From positions 10,479 to 74,478 of the forward strand of contig CAZQCG010000026.1 in the NCBI GenBank assembly GCA_964592425.1: a stretch of 64,000 nucleotides of DNA, in the 5' to 3' direction. Under the pieces are notes generated by a model that saw nothing but the letters and a program-made list of their open reading frames with translations, had not been told where the DNA came from and did no database searches. The translations under genes were made by a program, and so were the position numbers. Shown piece by piece: positions 1 to 9,446 of the stretch; the first letter of the stretch is position 1, and every line of letters begins with the position of its first letter. The stretch comes from Viridilinea sp964592425 (GTDB taxonomy: Bacteria; Chloroflexota; Chloroflexia; Chloroflexales; Chloroflexaceae).

Positions 1-447
1 TTGCAGCAGGCGAGAGAGGGGCAAGCCGCGCCACGGAATGACCATCGACCAGGCTTCGACACAGCGCAGGCGATAGATGCGCTCTTCTTGCTCTAGCTTC
101 AGCAGATCTTCCAGAGCGAAGGTGCGCGGGCGGGCAACCAGCCCACCTACCTGTACTTCCCACGGCGAGGTCTGGAAACGCTCGGCGAGGCGGGCCACGC
201 CCTGTTTGTCAGTTGTGAATTCGTAGTAATTGTTGTAGTTGGTAATCTGATCGAAGCTGTTAAGTGGATCGCCAAGTTCGTCAGTACGTCCATCGGCGGG
301 CGGAGCGTCGGCAAGGGGGGCTGGCTGTTCGCGACCACAGGCGGCCAGCAGCGCGGCCAGACTCAGCGCCCCGGCTGTGCCAAGGAAAGCGCGGCGCGAG
401 CGATAGAGTTGCTCAGGGGTAATTGATGAAGACGGGATTTTTTGCAT
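1..447 (-). CDS. msrP: Protein-methionine-sulfoxide reductase catalytic subunit MsrP, N-terminal part
   Basis: Only the first 149 codons lie in the window; the gene runs off the left edge. The protein begins with a twin-arginine signal (SRRAFLGTAG, residues 17-26) followed by a hydrophobic stretch ending in LLAACG. The later segment RLRCVEAWSMVIPW is the molybdopterin-binding signature of MsrP/YedY, with Cys129 as the expected molybdenum ligand. Known role of the family: a periplasmic or cell-surface molybdoenzyme that reduces methionine sulfoxide in exported proteins, usually with a heme membrane partner, MsrQ. MsrQ would lie outside the window if present. It starts 4 nt after the stop of the upstream nucleotidyltransferase gene, so the two are probably cotranscribed, although their functions look unrelated. 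Confidence 0.9.
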   Translation of the reverse strand, partial: MQKIPSSSITPEQLYRSRRAFLGTAGALSLAALLAACGREQPAPLADAPPADGRTDELGDPLNSFDQITNYNNYYEFTTDKQGVARLAERFQTSPWEVQVGGLVARPRTFALEDLLKLEQEERIYRLRCVEAWSMVIPWRGLPLSRLLQ

Positions 448-451
448 CGGG

Positions 452-1519
452 TTAGAGCACGCCAATCGTAGAATTATCACCGATCAGCAAGCGATAAGCC
501 TTGGGTTTAAGCGGGCTGCGAGCCACCTCAACATTGCGCCCGATCAGGCTATCCTCAAGGCGGCCCGGCAGGCCGCGGATGCGGCTATGCTCAAGCACAA
601 TACTATGCTCAACCTCACTCTCCTCGATCAGGCAGTGATGGTAGATCGAGGTGAAGGGACCAACATAGGCATTAACAATGCGGGTCTTCTCACCAATGAT
701 CGCTGGCCCGCGAATAGTCGAGTTAATAATCTCGGCCCCGGCCTCGATGATCACCCGCCCGATCAGCTGCGAGTCACGATCGACATAACCCTGCACGTCC
801 GGGGTTAACTCTTCAAGGATGAGGCGGTTGGCCTCAAGCATATCATCCTTCTTACCAGTATCGATCCACCAGCCCTCGTGGACATAGGGGTAGACCTGCA
901 GTCCGGCATCGACCAACCACTGAATGGCGTCAGTGATCTCCAGTTCACCACGGGCCGAGGGGCGGATCTGCTTGACGGCTTCGAAAATGTGCTGATCGAA
1001 AAGATAGATCCCAACCAGGGCCAGATCACTCTGCGGATCACGCGGCTTTTCGACCAGGCGGCGGATGCGGCCATCATCATCGAGCTCAGCAACCCCAAAC
1101 TGGCGTGGGTCGGCTACCTGTTTGAGCACAATCTGGGCATTATGCTCACTACGCCCGAACTGCTCGATCAGCCTACTGATGCCACCCTGGATACAGTTAT
1201 CACCAAGGAACATCACAAAGCGGTCGTCGCCAAGAAAGTCCTGGCTGATCTTGACGGCATGGGCCAGGCCGAGGGGCGCATCCTGGGGAATGTAGGTGAT
1301 CTGGATCCCCCAACGTCGGCCATTGCCTACTGCACTGCGGATCTCGTCACCCGTATCACCAATCACAATGCCGATCTCATCAATCCCGGCATCACGGATG
1401 GCCTCGATCACCCGAAAGAGGACGGGCTTGTTGGCTACCGGCACCAGTTGTTTCGCGCTCGTATAGGTAATGGGGCGTAGGCGTGTACCCTTGCCACCAC
1501 TGAGTACCAGGCCTTTCAT
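452..1519 (-). CDS. rmlA: Glucose-1-phosphate thymidylyltransferase, long RmlA/StrD type
   Basis: The 355-residue protein has the sugar-nucleotide pyrophosphorylase signature LSGGKGTRLRP at residues 6-16 and the FLGDN motif near residue 95. The C-terminal third (from about residue 250) is a series of short hexapeptide-like turns that fits the left-handed beta-helix of the long RmlA subfamily. That subfamily transfers a nucleotide from dTTP to glucose-1-phosphate for deoxysugar and cell-surface polysaccharide synthesis. A purine-rich AAAGGA sequence precedes the ATG, and a TATAAT box lies about 45 nt upstream. No rmlB, C or D gene is adjacent, so the exact nucleotide and product sugar remain an inference. 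Confidence 0.88.
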   Translation of the reverse strand: MKGLVLSGGKGTRLRPITYTSAKQLVPVANKPVLFRVIEAIRDAGIDEIGIVIGDTGDEIRSAVGNGRRWGIQITYIPQDAPLGLAHAVKISQDFLGDDRFVMFLGDNCIQGGISRLIEQFGRSEHNAQIVLKQVADPRQFGVAELDDDGRIRRLVEKPRDPQSDLALVGIYLFDQHIFEAVKQIRPSARGELEITDAIQWLVDAGLQVYPYVHEGWWIDTGKKDDMLEANRLILEELTPDVQGYVDRDSQLIGRVIIEAGAEIINSTIRGPAIIGEKTRIVNAYVGPFTSIYHHCLIEESEVEHSIVLEHSRIRGLPGRLEDSLIGRNVEVARSPLKPKAYRLLIGDNSTIGVL

Positions 1520-1562
1520 CAGACATTCCTTTCGGGGCGATCATTGACAAGCGCGACATTTA

Positions 1563-1568
1563 ATTATA
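1563..1568 (-). promoter_or_regulatory. Promoter -10 box upstream of the rmlA-type gene
   Basis: A perfect TATAAT is read on the minus strand about 44 nt before the start codon at 1519. The -35 region at normal spacing is poor, so only the -10 element is supported. Confidence 0.4.
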
Positions 1569-1601
1569 CCGCAAGGTGTAGGGTTTTTACCGCTAATGGC
1601 G

Positions 1602-1640
1602 TTCGCCCCCTTGCTCAGCCTAAGAGAGCAAGGGGGCGAA
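1602..1640 (-). terminator. 15-bp perfect hairpin downstream of the NlpC/P60 gene
   Basis: A 15-bp perfect stem (1602-1616 with 1626-1640) encloses a 9-nt loop. It lies 40 nt beyond the stop codon of the minus-strand hydrolase gene. No clean U-run follows on the minus strand, so it could be a terminator, an mRNA-stabilising structure or a repeat palindrome. Confidence 0.5.
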
Positions 1641-1679
1641 GGTTTGCGATCAGGATCTGCTTGCGCAGAGGGGCTAGCC

Positions 1680-3299
1680 TTAGCGATAGGGACGAACGGC
1701 ACCGACAAAATGGCTTTGCCAGTAGCTGCCCCAGGCACTGGAGACCTGCACGCCATAGCGAGGAGTCATCGCGTGTACCATCTGGCCACCACCGATGTAG
1801 ATGGCCACATGGGAGATGCCACCGCGCCCGCCGGTACCGGCGAAGAACATCAGGTCGCCGGGGGCCAGACTCCCCATATTACCGATCACAGCACCATAAC
1901 GATTGCTGTACTGAGCGGCAGCACTATGGGGCAGACCCACACCGAACTGGCGATAGACATAGCTGGTCAGGCCGCTGCAATCGAAGCCACGGCTGGGGCT
2001 ACTGCCGCCCCATACATAGCGTGAGCCGACAAACTGGACGGCAAAGCTGGCCACATCACCACTGGCGGGAATGTTGACCCGTGCCGGGGCAGCGCCACCA
2101 CTACTGCCGTTACTGCGTGTCGCTGCCACGGTGCGTACCGGCAGGGCGGGGATGTCGTTAGTGACGGGAACACGCCGAACCGCCATTGGCGAGACACGCA
2201 TCAGGTCGGAGAAGATCCAGGCTTTGGTGCCATTCTCAAGCTGCACCCGAAACCAGTCCTTGTGGCGTGCCAGCAAACTGACGGTATTGTCAGCATTGAT
2301 CGAGCCAACTCGCTCATAGGCCGAGCCAGGACCTTTGCGCAGATTGACGGCATTCTCGAGCACCATTCCAACCAGGGGCGGATTGGGGTCAGGAATACTC
2401 TGGGCAACCGGCACTCGTGCGGTGACCCCCTCAACGATATTGAGGAAGTCCGAGGTTACCCAGCCATAGATCTGGCCATACTCAACCAGATACCAACCCT
2501 CGTAGCGTTCGACCAGGGTCAATTCCTGGCCCAGGCCCATCTTGGCCATACTTACATAGTTGGTTCCGGGGCCATCACGGAGGTTGACGCTCTCTTCACG
2601 CACCACACCGATCTTAGGTGGCGGCGGCGGCGGAATGACCTCAGAAGGGATCTGGTTCAGATTGAAGAAGACCGCCTCGGGAATATTGACCAGTTCGGCG
2701 GCAACCCAATAGACCGTCTGATCGCCCTCACGTCGCACCTGGAGCCACTCTTCGTGGCGCCCGATAACCTGCACTGCGTCATTGCCCTTGAGCCGCAGCA
2801 CTTCGTCATAAGCGAGGCCGGGGCCGTTGCGCAGGCGTACCGTATCGCCAGCAATAGTGGCAGGAACGGTCAGCGGGGCCAGCAACTCGCTGCGCGACGA
2901 GAGCGAGATCGGCACAGGCAAGGCGTCGGTCTCTTCGAGCGGTGGATCACCAACCAGCGAATCGGCCTGATCACCCAGGGTAAGCGGGCCAACACTGAGA
3001 GGTACTTCGAGCAAAGCCTCGCCAGATTGCTGAGTAGCTATTGGTTGCGGTCGTGCAGGGAGTTGACTGAGGAGGAGCGCCAGAGGAACTGTCAGCGCCA
3101 CGATCGCGTGGAGGAAGTAGCGAGTGGGCAGACGTTGAAGCCAGGAACCGGGGGACACGATAGCTTCACGAAGCTGTTGCCAGGCGCTCAAGAGCGCGCG
3201 CGTCTGTTGGTGGTAGCGGTCACGTTGACTGGATGCTACGTGCTTCAGTCCAGCGATATCGTGTTCTGATGCGTTCCGCTTATGTTTTAGCTCGATCAT
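1680..3299 (-). CDS. Membrane-anchored NlpC/P60 cell-wall hydrolase with three SH3 domains
   Basis: About 539 residues from the ATG at 3299, which has a GAGG sequence upstream; a GTG four codons earlier is an alternative. A hydrophobic segment near residues 61-79 should anchor the protein. Three bacterial SH3 repeats follow (about 150-206, 236-288 and 312-368), each with an R-x-GPG-like turn, and a proline run (PPPPPP) lies between the first two. The last 120 residues are an NlpC/P60 domain with the triad Cys441 (FDCSGL), His497 (SHVAIYI) and His509 (MVHAM). Enzymes of this family cut gamma-D-glutamyl-diaminoacid or related peptide bonds in peptidoglycan, and the SH3 domains bind wall peptides. 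It is probably involved in cell separation or wall turnover in this organism, which is likely to be filamentous. Confidence 0.9.
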   Translation of the reverse strand: MIELKHKRNASEHDIAGLKHVASSQRDRYHQQTRALLSAWQQLREAIVSPGSWLQRLPTRYFLHAIVALTVPLALLLSQLPARPQPIATQQSGEALLEVPLSVGPLTLGDQADSLVGDPPLEETDALPVPISLSSRSELLAPLTVPATIAGDTVRLRNGPGLAYDEVLRLKGNDAVQVIGRHEEWLQVRREGDQTVYWVAAELVNIPEAVFFNLNQIPSEVIPPPPPPKIGVVREESVNLRDGPGTNYVSMAKMGLGQELTLVERYEGWYLVEYGQIYGWVTSDFLNIVEGVTARVPVAQSIPDPNPPLVGMVLENAVNLRKGPGSAYERVGSINADNTVSLLARHKDWFRVQLENGTKAWIFSDLMRVSPMAVRRVPVTNDIPALPVRTVAATRSNGSSGGAAPARVNIPASGDVASFAVQFVGSRYVWGGSSPSRGFDCSGLTSYVYRQFGVGLPHSAAAQYSNRYGAVIGNMGSLAPGDLMFFAGTGGRGGISHVAIYIGGGQMVHAMTPRYGVQVSSAWGSYWQSHFVGAVRPYR

Positions 3300-3880
3300 G
3301 GAGCAATTCACCTCGCTTTACATCGCGGCGACACGGCTGAACTCAGGCTATGCCATACACACGGTCGTGGTGTCTCGCAAGTTTGCTGCTAGTGGGGAGG
3401 GATGAAAGCGCCCGGACTATAGCATACGAATGCAATGCTGGCAAGCGTCAGTTTGTTCTCAGATTGCGTGCGTCTGTAGTACTGCCATCAATTGACGAGT
3501 CGCTCAGGTCGCACGGTCTCTTTGAGGGTGATGCCACATCGACGTGACCATGCTGTTCCGCATGGTCTATCCGATACAAAAGTAAATCTAGTGTAAACTA
3601 CTCCAGGGTCTCTGTCAATAGTACTCTTGCCAGAGGCATTTTAGCTCATTCCCGTGCGATCCAGGCGTAAATTGTCGTCAGCCGTATCGGTTGCTGATTG
3701 TAAAGCGTTTCCGTACCTTTTTGGACAATCGGCAGACGTGTGGAGCGGTGATAGACGGCATTCTCAGGCAGATACGGTCAATCTGATAGTCATCTGAGAT
3801 GGGATGGGCGATCCTGATAACCATTGCCATCCCAAGGAGGTGGGAAGGGGAGGGGCTATCTGGTACTAAGGTACTATGGT
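3300..3880. other. Intergenic region without a recognisable gene
   Basis: About 580 bases lie between the NlpC/P60 gene start and the end of the DUF218-like gene. I see only short reading frames with no recognisable protein pattern. Base composition is lower in GC than in the flanking genes, as expected for a promoter-bearing spacer for the minus-strand hydrolase gene. No convincing promoter, RNA structure or dispersed repeat was identified. Confidence 0.5.
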
Positions 3881-4468
3881 TTAGGCCAGGCCGAGCACAT
3901 ATTGCCAGTAATTCAGGCTGGCGCGCAGCAAAGCAGGCAGATCGGCCTCAGCGGGGATGGGGGCTGCATAGGCGAAGAGGCCCTGATCAGCAACGACTTT
4001 CAGGCCCAGGAGGGCTTCAGCCGGGGGTGTAACAACCAGCGCACTGGCCATACCGGCGGCCCTCGTCTCACGGGCGATCAGGCGCAACCCGGCTGTGCTG
4101 CCGACATCGCTTGCGCCAAGTTCGATGTGCTCCTCACGTAGCCCACGTTCAACCAACTGGGCCCGTAAACCTTCACCGCCTTCACCGGCAATTAGGGTAC
4201 GGCTCACAAAGCCACGGCGGTGCAACTCGACAATCTGCTCGGCCAGCTCTGGCGGTGGGATGGCTGGGGCGACGGTCAGAGCCAGATCGGCCCGCCGTGT
4301 CTCGTTGCGCCCTGCCTGCAGCACCAGAGCAAACAAGGTCAGGGCCAGGATTAGTATGAGCACACTTCCGCCTACCACGGCCAGATAGAAACCCTGGCGG
4401 CGTAGCTGGCGCCGGAAGCTTGGCCAGGGGAAACCTGACGGTACAGTTGGTTCGGGGGCATCAGGCAT
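3881..4468 (-). CDS. Single-pass membrane protein with a degenerate DUF218/YdcF-like domain
   Basis: The 195-residue reading starts at MPDAPEP. A longer upstream extension is rejected because it would run into ssb on the other strand. One transmembrane segment spans about residues 26-51. The rest (61-195) resembles the YdcF/DUF218 fold: a hydrophobic strand, a Gly-rich turn (AGEGGEG), a helix, then a His-Ile-Glu-Leu strand followed by STAGLRLIAR in place of the usual S-x-N-T-x-E-N motif. In the better-known family these residues bind a charged ligand, possibly a nucleotide or cell-wall lipid intermediate. The match is weak, so no function is assigned beyond the fold. The gene is divergent from ssb. 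Confidence 0.6.
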   Translation of the reverse strand: MPDAPEPTVPSGFPWPSFRRQLRRQGFYLAVVGGSVLILILALTLFALVLQAGRNETRRADLALTVAPAIPPPELAEQIVELHRRGFVSRTLIAGEGGEGLRAQLVERGLREEHIELGASDVGSTAGLRLIARETRAAGMASALVVTPPAEALLGLKVVADQGLFAYAAPIPAEADLPALLRASLNYWQYVLGLA

Positions 4469-4673
4469 AGAAATGATTATGGTAGTGCTTGCTAGGTGCA
4501 TGCTTATGGGCAGAGCCGCATAGCGGAGGCGATTATAGCACCTTGGAACCACCCCACTGGGAAAGCTCTTGCCAGAGCCACAGCGTATCTTTAGTGGCCC
4601 CGATAACGGTAGATCTGGCGAGCCGATCAGCAGACGGGCTGTCGACCCATCTATCCAGAGGAGAAAGATCAGG

Positions 4674-5099
4674 ATGAACCAGGTCAAGGGTACGGTCAAT
4701 ACGGTTGAGTTGCTGGGTTGGCTGGGGGGAGACCCTGAGATGCGCTTTCTGGCTAGTGGTACTGCGGTCTGCCGCCTGCGGGTCGCAACCAAGCGCCTTG
4801 CTGGCCAGGATGCCGGGGGCCGTCGTGAATACGAGACCGATTGGAGCAACGTCGAGGCATGGGATAAGCTGGCCGAGTTGTGCAACAGCTATCTGCACAA
4901 AGGTAGCCGGGTTCGGATTAGCGGGAGGTTGCGTACCGATGTATGGACTGACAAAACGACCAACCAGCCTCGTTCGCGCACCTATGTGCGGGCCGAGAAT
5001 GTACTCTTTCTTGATGCCCGCCCCGGTCTGCCCAGTGAGGCCGTCGCCGGTGCTGAGGAGGCCGATTGCCCCACCGAGAGCGAGGAGGTGCCCTTCTAA
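4674..5099 (+). CDS. ssb: Single-stranded DNA-binding protein
   Basis: The 141-residue protein starts at MNQVKGTVN, preceded by a GAGGAGAAAGAT ribosome-binding stretch; a longer in-frame extension has no family support. Residues 3-110 form an OB fold with the family signatures LGGDPEMR, WSNVEAWDKLAE and GSRVRISGRL. The tail is short and ends ESEEVPF, matching the acidic C-terminus with terminal Pro-Phe that SSB uses to recruit repair and replication partners. The linker is unusually short compared with the E. coli protein. The next gene downstream is a UvrD-type helicase, a plausible functional partner, although 178 nt and a perfect palindrome separate them. Confidence 0.95.
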   Translation: MNQVKGTVNTVELLGWLGGDPEMRFLASGTAVCRLRVATKRLAGQDAGGRREYETDWSNVEAWDKLAELCNSYLHKGSRVRISGRLRTDVWTDKTTNQPRSRTYVRAENVLFLDARPGLPSEAVAGAEEADCPTESEEVPF

Positions 5100-5187
5100 A
5101 AACACCCCCCTGAGCTTTGTACTGCAGGTGAGTGTTTATCGCTGACCTCAAAGAGGCTCTATCAACGGATACCTTTCGGGTATGATG

Positions 5188-5209
5188 TAGGGGCACAGCT
5201 GTGCCCCTA
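5188..5209. repeat. Perfect 22-bp palindrome between ssb and the helicase gene
   Basis: The 22 bases centred at 5198/5199 read the same on both strands (TAGGGGCACAG and its complement). The arms share the TAGGGGC/GCCCCTA flanks with the longer hairpin at 31095-31144, so it may be a short repeat family rather than a site specific to this locus. A role as terminator for ssb is possible, but no T-run follows. Confidence 0.55.
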
Positions 5210-5294
5210 TAACTCGTTCCGAGAGACGATGGTAGTTCTATAGCAATCCTATCCACCAGGGCGTTCCAGGCTGGCTGTGGTATTATCAGCGCCT

Positions 5295-7244
5295 ATGGAT
5301 ATGCTTGCAAGCCTTAACCCCGCGCAGCACACTGCCGTCACCGCGCCGATCGGGCCGGTGCTGGTGCGTGCCGGAGCCGGTAGTGGCAAGACTCGTGTGT
5401 TGACGCTGCGAATCGCCTATCTGATCGAGCATTATGGGGCGCGTCCAGGGCAGATCCTCGCCCTCACCTTCACTAATAAGGCTGCCCGCGAGATGCGCGA
5501 ACGGCTGAGTCGCCAGCTTGGACGGGGCGCACGCGGGCTGACGTCCGGCACCTTTCACGCTATCTGTGTCAAGCTGTTGCGTGAAAGCATTGATGGACGC
5601 CTGGGGAACTATCGCAGCAATTTTTCGATCTACGCTGCTGATGAGCAATTGCGCCTTGCGGCGGATGCTCTCGCCACAACAACTGAGCGCCCACCTATCC
5701 TGCTCGAACCCGAGGAGGTGCTCCGGCGTATCTCAAGGGCCAAAAGCCGGATGCTCTCGCCGCGGCTAATGGCCCGCTTCGCTCCCGATCCGGTTGAGCG
5801 TTTTGTGGCTGGCTGCTACCGCCGTTACCAGCGGGCGCTTGAGTACGCCAATGCACTCGACTTTGATGATCTGATCATGCTGACGCATCGCATGCTCAGT
5901 GAGCACCATGACCTGCTCGAACGTTACCAGGCCCGCTGGCGTCATCTCCTGGTCGATGAGTACCAGGACACTGATCCGAGTCAGCATGCCCTGGTCGAGC
6001 TTCTCTCGCGACCTGGATCGGCTGGCCCTCTACGCTCGCTGTTTGTGGTTGGCGATGGGATGCAGAGTATCTACGGCTTCCGCAACGCTGACCACACTAT
6101 TATTGCCCGTTTCACCCATGACTTTCCTGAGACGCAGATCGTTGAGTTGCAGACCAACTATCGCTCACGCCAGCCCATTCTTGATGCGGCCTACGCTGTC
6201 ATTCGCCACAGTCGGGTCGTGCCGCCGATGGCTCTGCGCGCAGCCCGTCAGAGCCTGCCTGGCGAACGCTGTGTGCTGATCAGTGAGATGAAGGATGGCC
6301 GCGAGGAGGCGGAACAGATCGCCCGCAGCATTGCCGATCTGCAACGCCAGGGCCGGCACCTGCGTGAGATAGCCGTGCTCTATCGCACACGGCATATGAG
6401 CCGTCTGATCGAGCAAGCTCTGCGCCACACCCATATCCCCTACAGTGTGCGTGGTAGCACGGGTTTCTATGATCGGGCCGTGGTGCGTGATCTGCTGGCC
6501 TACCTGCGGGTGATCCACAACCCCGCCGATAGTCTCAGCCTGAACCGGATTGCCAATCTACCTGCCCGTGGTCTCAGTGCGCAGGCCCTGGCCAGCCTGA
6601 GTACCTTCGCTGCTCACCAGGGTATGACGATGCTTCAGGCGATGGGCCACCCCACAGCACGGGCAGCTCTCAGCCCAAAGGCTGGCGAGGGTGCGCGCCG
6701 GCTTGGCGCACTCTTCGCCCGCTGGCAACGCATGGCCGAGGGGACAATGCCACCAGACCATCTGCTGGCTGATGTGCTTGAGCAGAGCGGCTATCTGGCT
6801 GGCCTTGAGCAGCGAGTCGGCTCAGACGCCTTGCCCGACGCGCGTGCCCACCTGCAAGAGTTGATGCTCTTCGCCGAGGAGCAGAGCAGCCTAGCCGATC
6901 TGCTCCAGGAGGTCGCCCTGCTTACGGCGGTTGAGACACGCGAGGATGAGCGTGATCAGGTGCAGTTACTCACCATTCATGCGGCCAAGGGCCTGGAGTG
7001 GCCGGTGGTCTTCCTGACTGGCCTGGAGGAACAGACTCTACCCCACGAGCGCAGCCTGATCACGGCTGAGGGCATCGAGGAGGAGCGCCGCCTCTGTTAT
7101 GTGGCACTCACGCGGGCCGCCGAGCGGCTCTACCTTTCGTGGGCACCGGGCCGCAACCGTGGCCAGAAGCTCAAGCCTTCGCGCTTTCTCGAAGAGATTG
7201 TGACTTACGGGCAGGAGCGGGCCGTTGCTACGGGGCAAGCGTAA
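5295..7244 (+). CDS. UvrD/PcrA-type superfamily 1A DNA helicase
   Basis: About 649 residues from the ATG at 5295; an in-frame GTG at 5277 is also possible. The Q-motif LNPAQ is followed by Walker A (AGAGSGKT, 26-33), the Ia motif LTFTNKAAREM, the DEYQDT Walker B (221-226), GDGMQSIYGFRNA (motif III), the motif IV Arg region NYRSR, and the C-terminal LLTIHAAKGLEW and YVALTRA motifs. These are the full set for a 3'-to-5' helicase of the UvrD/PcrA/Rep group acting in nucleotide excision repair, mismatch repair or replication restart. The length is slightly below PcrA because the C-terminal tail that binds RNA polymerase is missing. The last 17 bases overlap the convergent glycosyltransferase gene. 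Confidence 0.93.
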   Translation: MDMLASLNPAQHTAVTAPIGPVLVRAGAGSGKTRVLTLRIAYLIEHYGARPGQILALTFTNKAAREMRERLSRQLGRGARGLTSGTFHAICVKLLRESIDGRLGNYRSNFSIYAADEQLRLAADALATTTERPPILLEPEEVLRRISRAKSRMLSPRLMARFAPDPVERFVAGCYRRYQRALEYANALDFDDLIMLTHRMLSEHHDLLERYQARWRHLLVDEYQDTDPSQHALVELLSRPGSAGPLRSLFVVGDGMQSIYGFRNADHTIIARFTHDFPETQIVELQTNYRSRQPILDAAYAVIRHSRVVPPMALRAARQSLPGERCVLISEMKDGREEAEQIARSIADLQRQGRHLREIAVLYRTRHMSRLIEQALRHTHIPYSVRGSTGFYDRAVVRDLLAYLRVIHNPADSLSLNRIANLPARGLSAQALASLSTFAAHQGMTMLQAMGHPTARAALSPKAGEGARRLGALFARWQRMAEGTMPPDHLLADVLEQSGYLAGLEQRVGSDALPDARAHLQELMLFAEEQSSLADLLQEVALLTAVETREDERDQVQLLTIHAAKGLEWPVVFLTGLEEQTLPHERSLITAEGIEEERRLCYVALTRAAERLYLSWAPGRNRGQKLKPSRFLEEIVTYGQERAVATGQA

Positions 7245-9333
7245 TCTGGGCCACCTCGACCATACCCGCAGCAACCGCCTGACCATTTACGCTCAGGGGA
7301 GCACGCAGGCCCGTGAGCGGGTCGTACATACCGATCATGACCCGGTAGACTCCTGGTGACAGCTCCGGCGGCAAGTAGAGATCGTTGGCGTCAACTACCA
7401 GGCTGCCGGGTTTCCAGCTTGAGGTGGGGAAACGGCCCTGCCAGGGCGGTGCATCACGCTGGGCCGGGCGGTTGCCCTGGGCATCGATCAGGTGGACAAA
7501 GATCAGATAATCCTGCGTAAAGGCTTGCTCAACCTGCCAGAAGCTGCGCAGGCCCAGCACGCCCCCTGGGCGCAGGGGCGCATCAGGATTGAGCATCGGC
7601 GGCTCGCCGTCGGCTGAGGGGTCACCCACAGCCACACCAAGCAGGCGTGCGCCGCCGATGCGGGTTGTTTCAGCCCGTGGCAAAGGCACATCGTCGGGGC
7701 TCAAGCCGGTGGCGATCAGCAGCAGGCGTGGCCCGGTCATGCTGCCCTGATGTTCGTGCGGGCCAAATTCACTGACCAGGCCAGCCAGAAAGGGTTGGTA
7801 AGCGGCTGGTGGCTCGAACTGGCCCCAGCGGTTCGATGAAGCAACCAGGTAGGTGTAGCCCTGGGCACGGTACCAGGCCATGTCGTGGGCTGGCAGGGCC
7901 GGTACGTCGGTCCAACGAGCCTCAGTCGAAGTGGGCACCGCCTTGAGTTCGGCAGCGATGCGGCTGCCGGGCGCCCCATGCTGCTCCAGCCATGCCATGA
8001 GTTCGAGCCGGCTGTCGCCAGCAGCCTGGCGGCCTACATAGGCCAGGGAGCGTGCGGCGAGCGGCAGGGCAAGCGCCAGCACCAGTACGACCAGCAGGAC
8101 GGGGCGTAGAGCCGGGGCGCGGCGGCTCAAGCTGGTAGGAAGTTCAACCACGGCCACACCTATCGGCAGGGCGCAGGCAACCAGCAACGGCAGCATGTTC
8201 TGCATAAAATGGGTTGGCCGCGAGAGGTGGATCAGCAGCGAGGGGGCGGCAAAGCCGAGCCAGACACCAAGCACAGCCGGGCGGCGGCGAGCGAGCAGAG
8301 CCAGCCCGGCGAGCACGAACAGGCAGGCCACCAGGCCCAGCCCGTCACCAAGGAAGAACTCGCTATAGCCGCTGATATTCCATGCTCCGCGGTAGTGGCC
8401 ATTGGCCCCGCCGTAGTTATTCCACTGACGGGCAATGCCACCACTGACCTGGCCCCAGCGCAGCACGGCGTAGGGTGTGCCAGCGATAAAACTGGCCATG
8501 GCCGCCAATCCGGCCAACCCCAGCTTCAGAAACTCTGCTAAAACCCGCCTCAGAAGCGGCCCTTCCTGCATACTGTCGAGTTGGGGCGATATGGATCGGT
8601 GGATCGCTGGCAACATACGCAGGGCAGACGCGACAATAATCGCCCCGGCAACCGCCCCGGCGTTGTACTTGGCCGAAGCGGCTAGCCCGGCGAAGGCCCC
8701 GGCCACCAGATATGCCTGCCAACGGCCCGTTTGCAGTACTACCAGGGCCGCACCAAGGCTGAGCGAGACGAGGAAACTGGCCAGGACATCGGTGGTGGCC
8801 CATTGCGAGAAGCGTAGGTGGAAAGGGAGCAGCGCAACAAACAGCGCACCGACCAGACCGGCCCCACGGCTCCAGCCACGCACACAAAGGGCATAGGCGC
8901 TTAGCACCGTCAACGCCCCGAAGAGGGCCGTCACTAGGCGCGCTGTCAGAAAGAAGCCAGGCACGGTTGTGACAGTATGGGTCGTGATCAGCATGGTGCT
9001 GATCGGCGGGTAGAGACCACTGGCGCGCCCCCAGGCATAATGGGCCTGCAGGGCGCTCAGCAACAGATAGATATAGAGGGAGGGTTTCTGAAAGAACTGC
9101 TGATTAGGATCACCCGTGCGCAGCATCGTGATCACATAAGCGATCGGATTTGGCTCATCAGGATGATCAACATAAGGTAGCACCTGGCTGATCGTCCAGA
9201 TACGCAGCACCAGGGCCGCCAGGAGCAGCCCGCTCAGGGCTAGCCAGTACCACCAGGCGCCTGCTTCGACGCGCATAGTGCGCAAGGGACGGGCCAGGGC
9301 AACTCTGTTCAGCGGATGTTTCATGAGGTTCAT
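7228..9333 (-). CDS. GT-C family polytopic glycosyltransferase (PMT/ArnT-like)
   Basis: The 701-residue protein has many hydrophobic helices through about residue 450 and a soluble C-terminal domain. The first outside loop has YVDHPDEPNP, with acidic residues just after the first helix as in GT-C enzymes that use polyprenyl-phosphate sugars. The C-terminal part (about 500-700) looks like a beta-sandwich carbohydrate or periplasmic domain and contains LRSFWQVEQ and FVHLIDAQGN, features seen in many Chloroflexota GT39-like proteins. It probably adds a sugar to a lipid or exported protein at the membrane surface; donor and acceptor cannot be read from sequence. It is convergent with the helicase gene, overlapping by 17 bp. 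Confidence 0.8.
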   Translation of the reverse strand: MNLMKHPLNRVALARPLRTMRVEAGAWWYWLALSGLLLAALVLRIWTISQVLPYVDHPDEPNPIAYVITMLRTGDPNQQFFQKPSLYIYLLLSALQAHYAWGRASGLYPPISTMLITTHTVTTVPGFFLTARLVTALFGALTVLSAYALCVRGWSRGAGLVGALFVALLPFHLRFSQWATTDVLASFLVSLSLGAALVVLQTGRWQAYLVAGAFAGLAASAKYNAGAVAGAIIVASALRMLPAIHRSISPQLDSMQEGPLLRRVLAEFLKLGLAGLAAMASFIAGTPYAVLRWGQVSGGIARQWNNYGGANGHYRGAWNISGYSEFFLGDGLGLVACLFVLAGLALLARRRPAVLGVWLGFAAPSLLIHLSRPTHFMQNMLPLLVACALPIGVAVVELPTSLSRRAPALRPVLLVVLVLALALPLAARSLAYVGRQAAGDSRLELMAWLEQHGAPGSRIAAELKAVPTSTEARWTDVPALPAHDMAWYRAQGYTYLVASSNRWGQFEPPAAYQPFLAGLVSEFGPHEHQGSMTGPRLLLIATGLSPDDVPLPRAETTRIGGARLLGVAVGDPSADGEPPMLNPDAPLRPGGVLGLRSFWQVEQAFTQDYLIFVHLIDAQGNRPAQRDAPPWQGRFPTSSWKPGSLVVDANDLYLPPELSPGVYRVMIGMYDPLTGLRAPLSVNGQAVAAGMVEVAQITLAP

Positions 9334-9446
9334 GGTAGCACAGCCGGCTCAGGGCATCCTGGTAGCGCTGCGGAAAGACCGACGTGTTAAGATAGGCCGT
9401 ACCGGCAGAGCGAGCAGAGCGGGCCGGTTACAACGAGGAGTTGGCG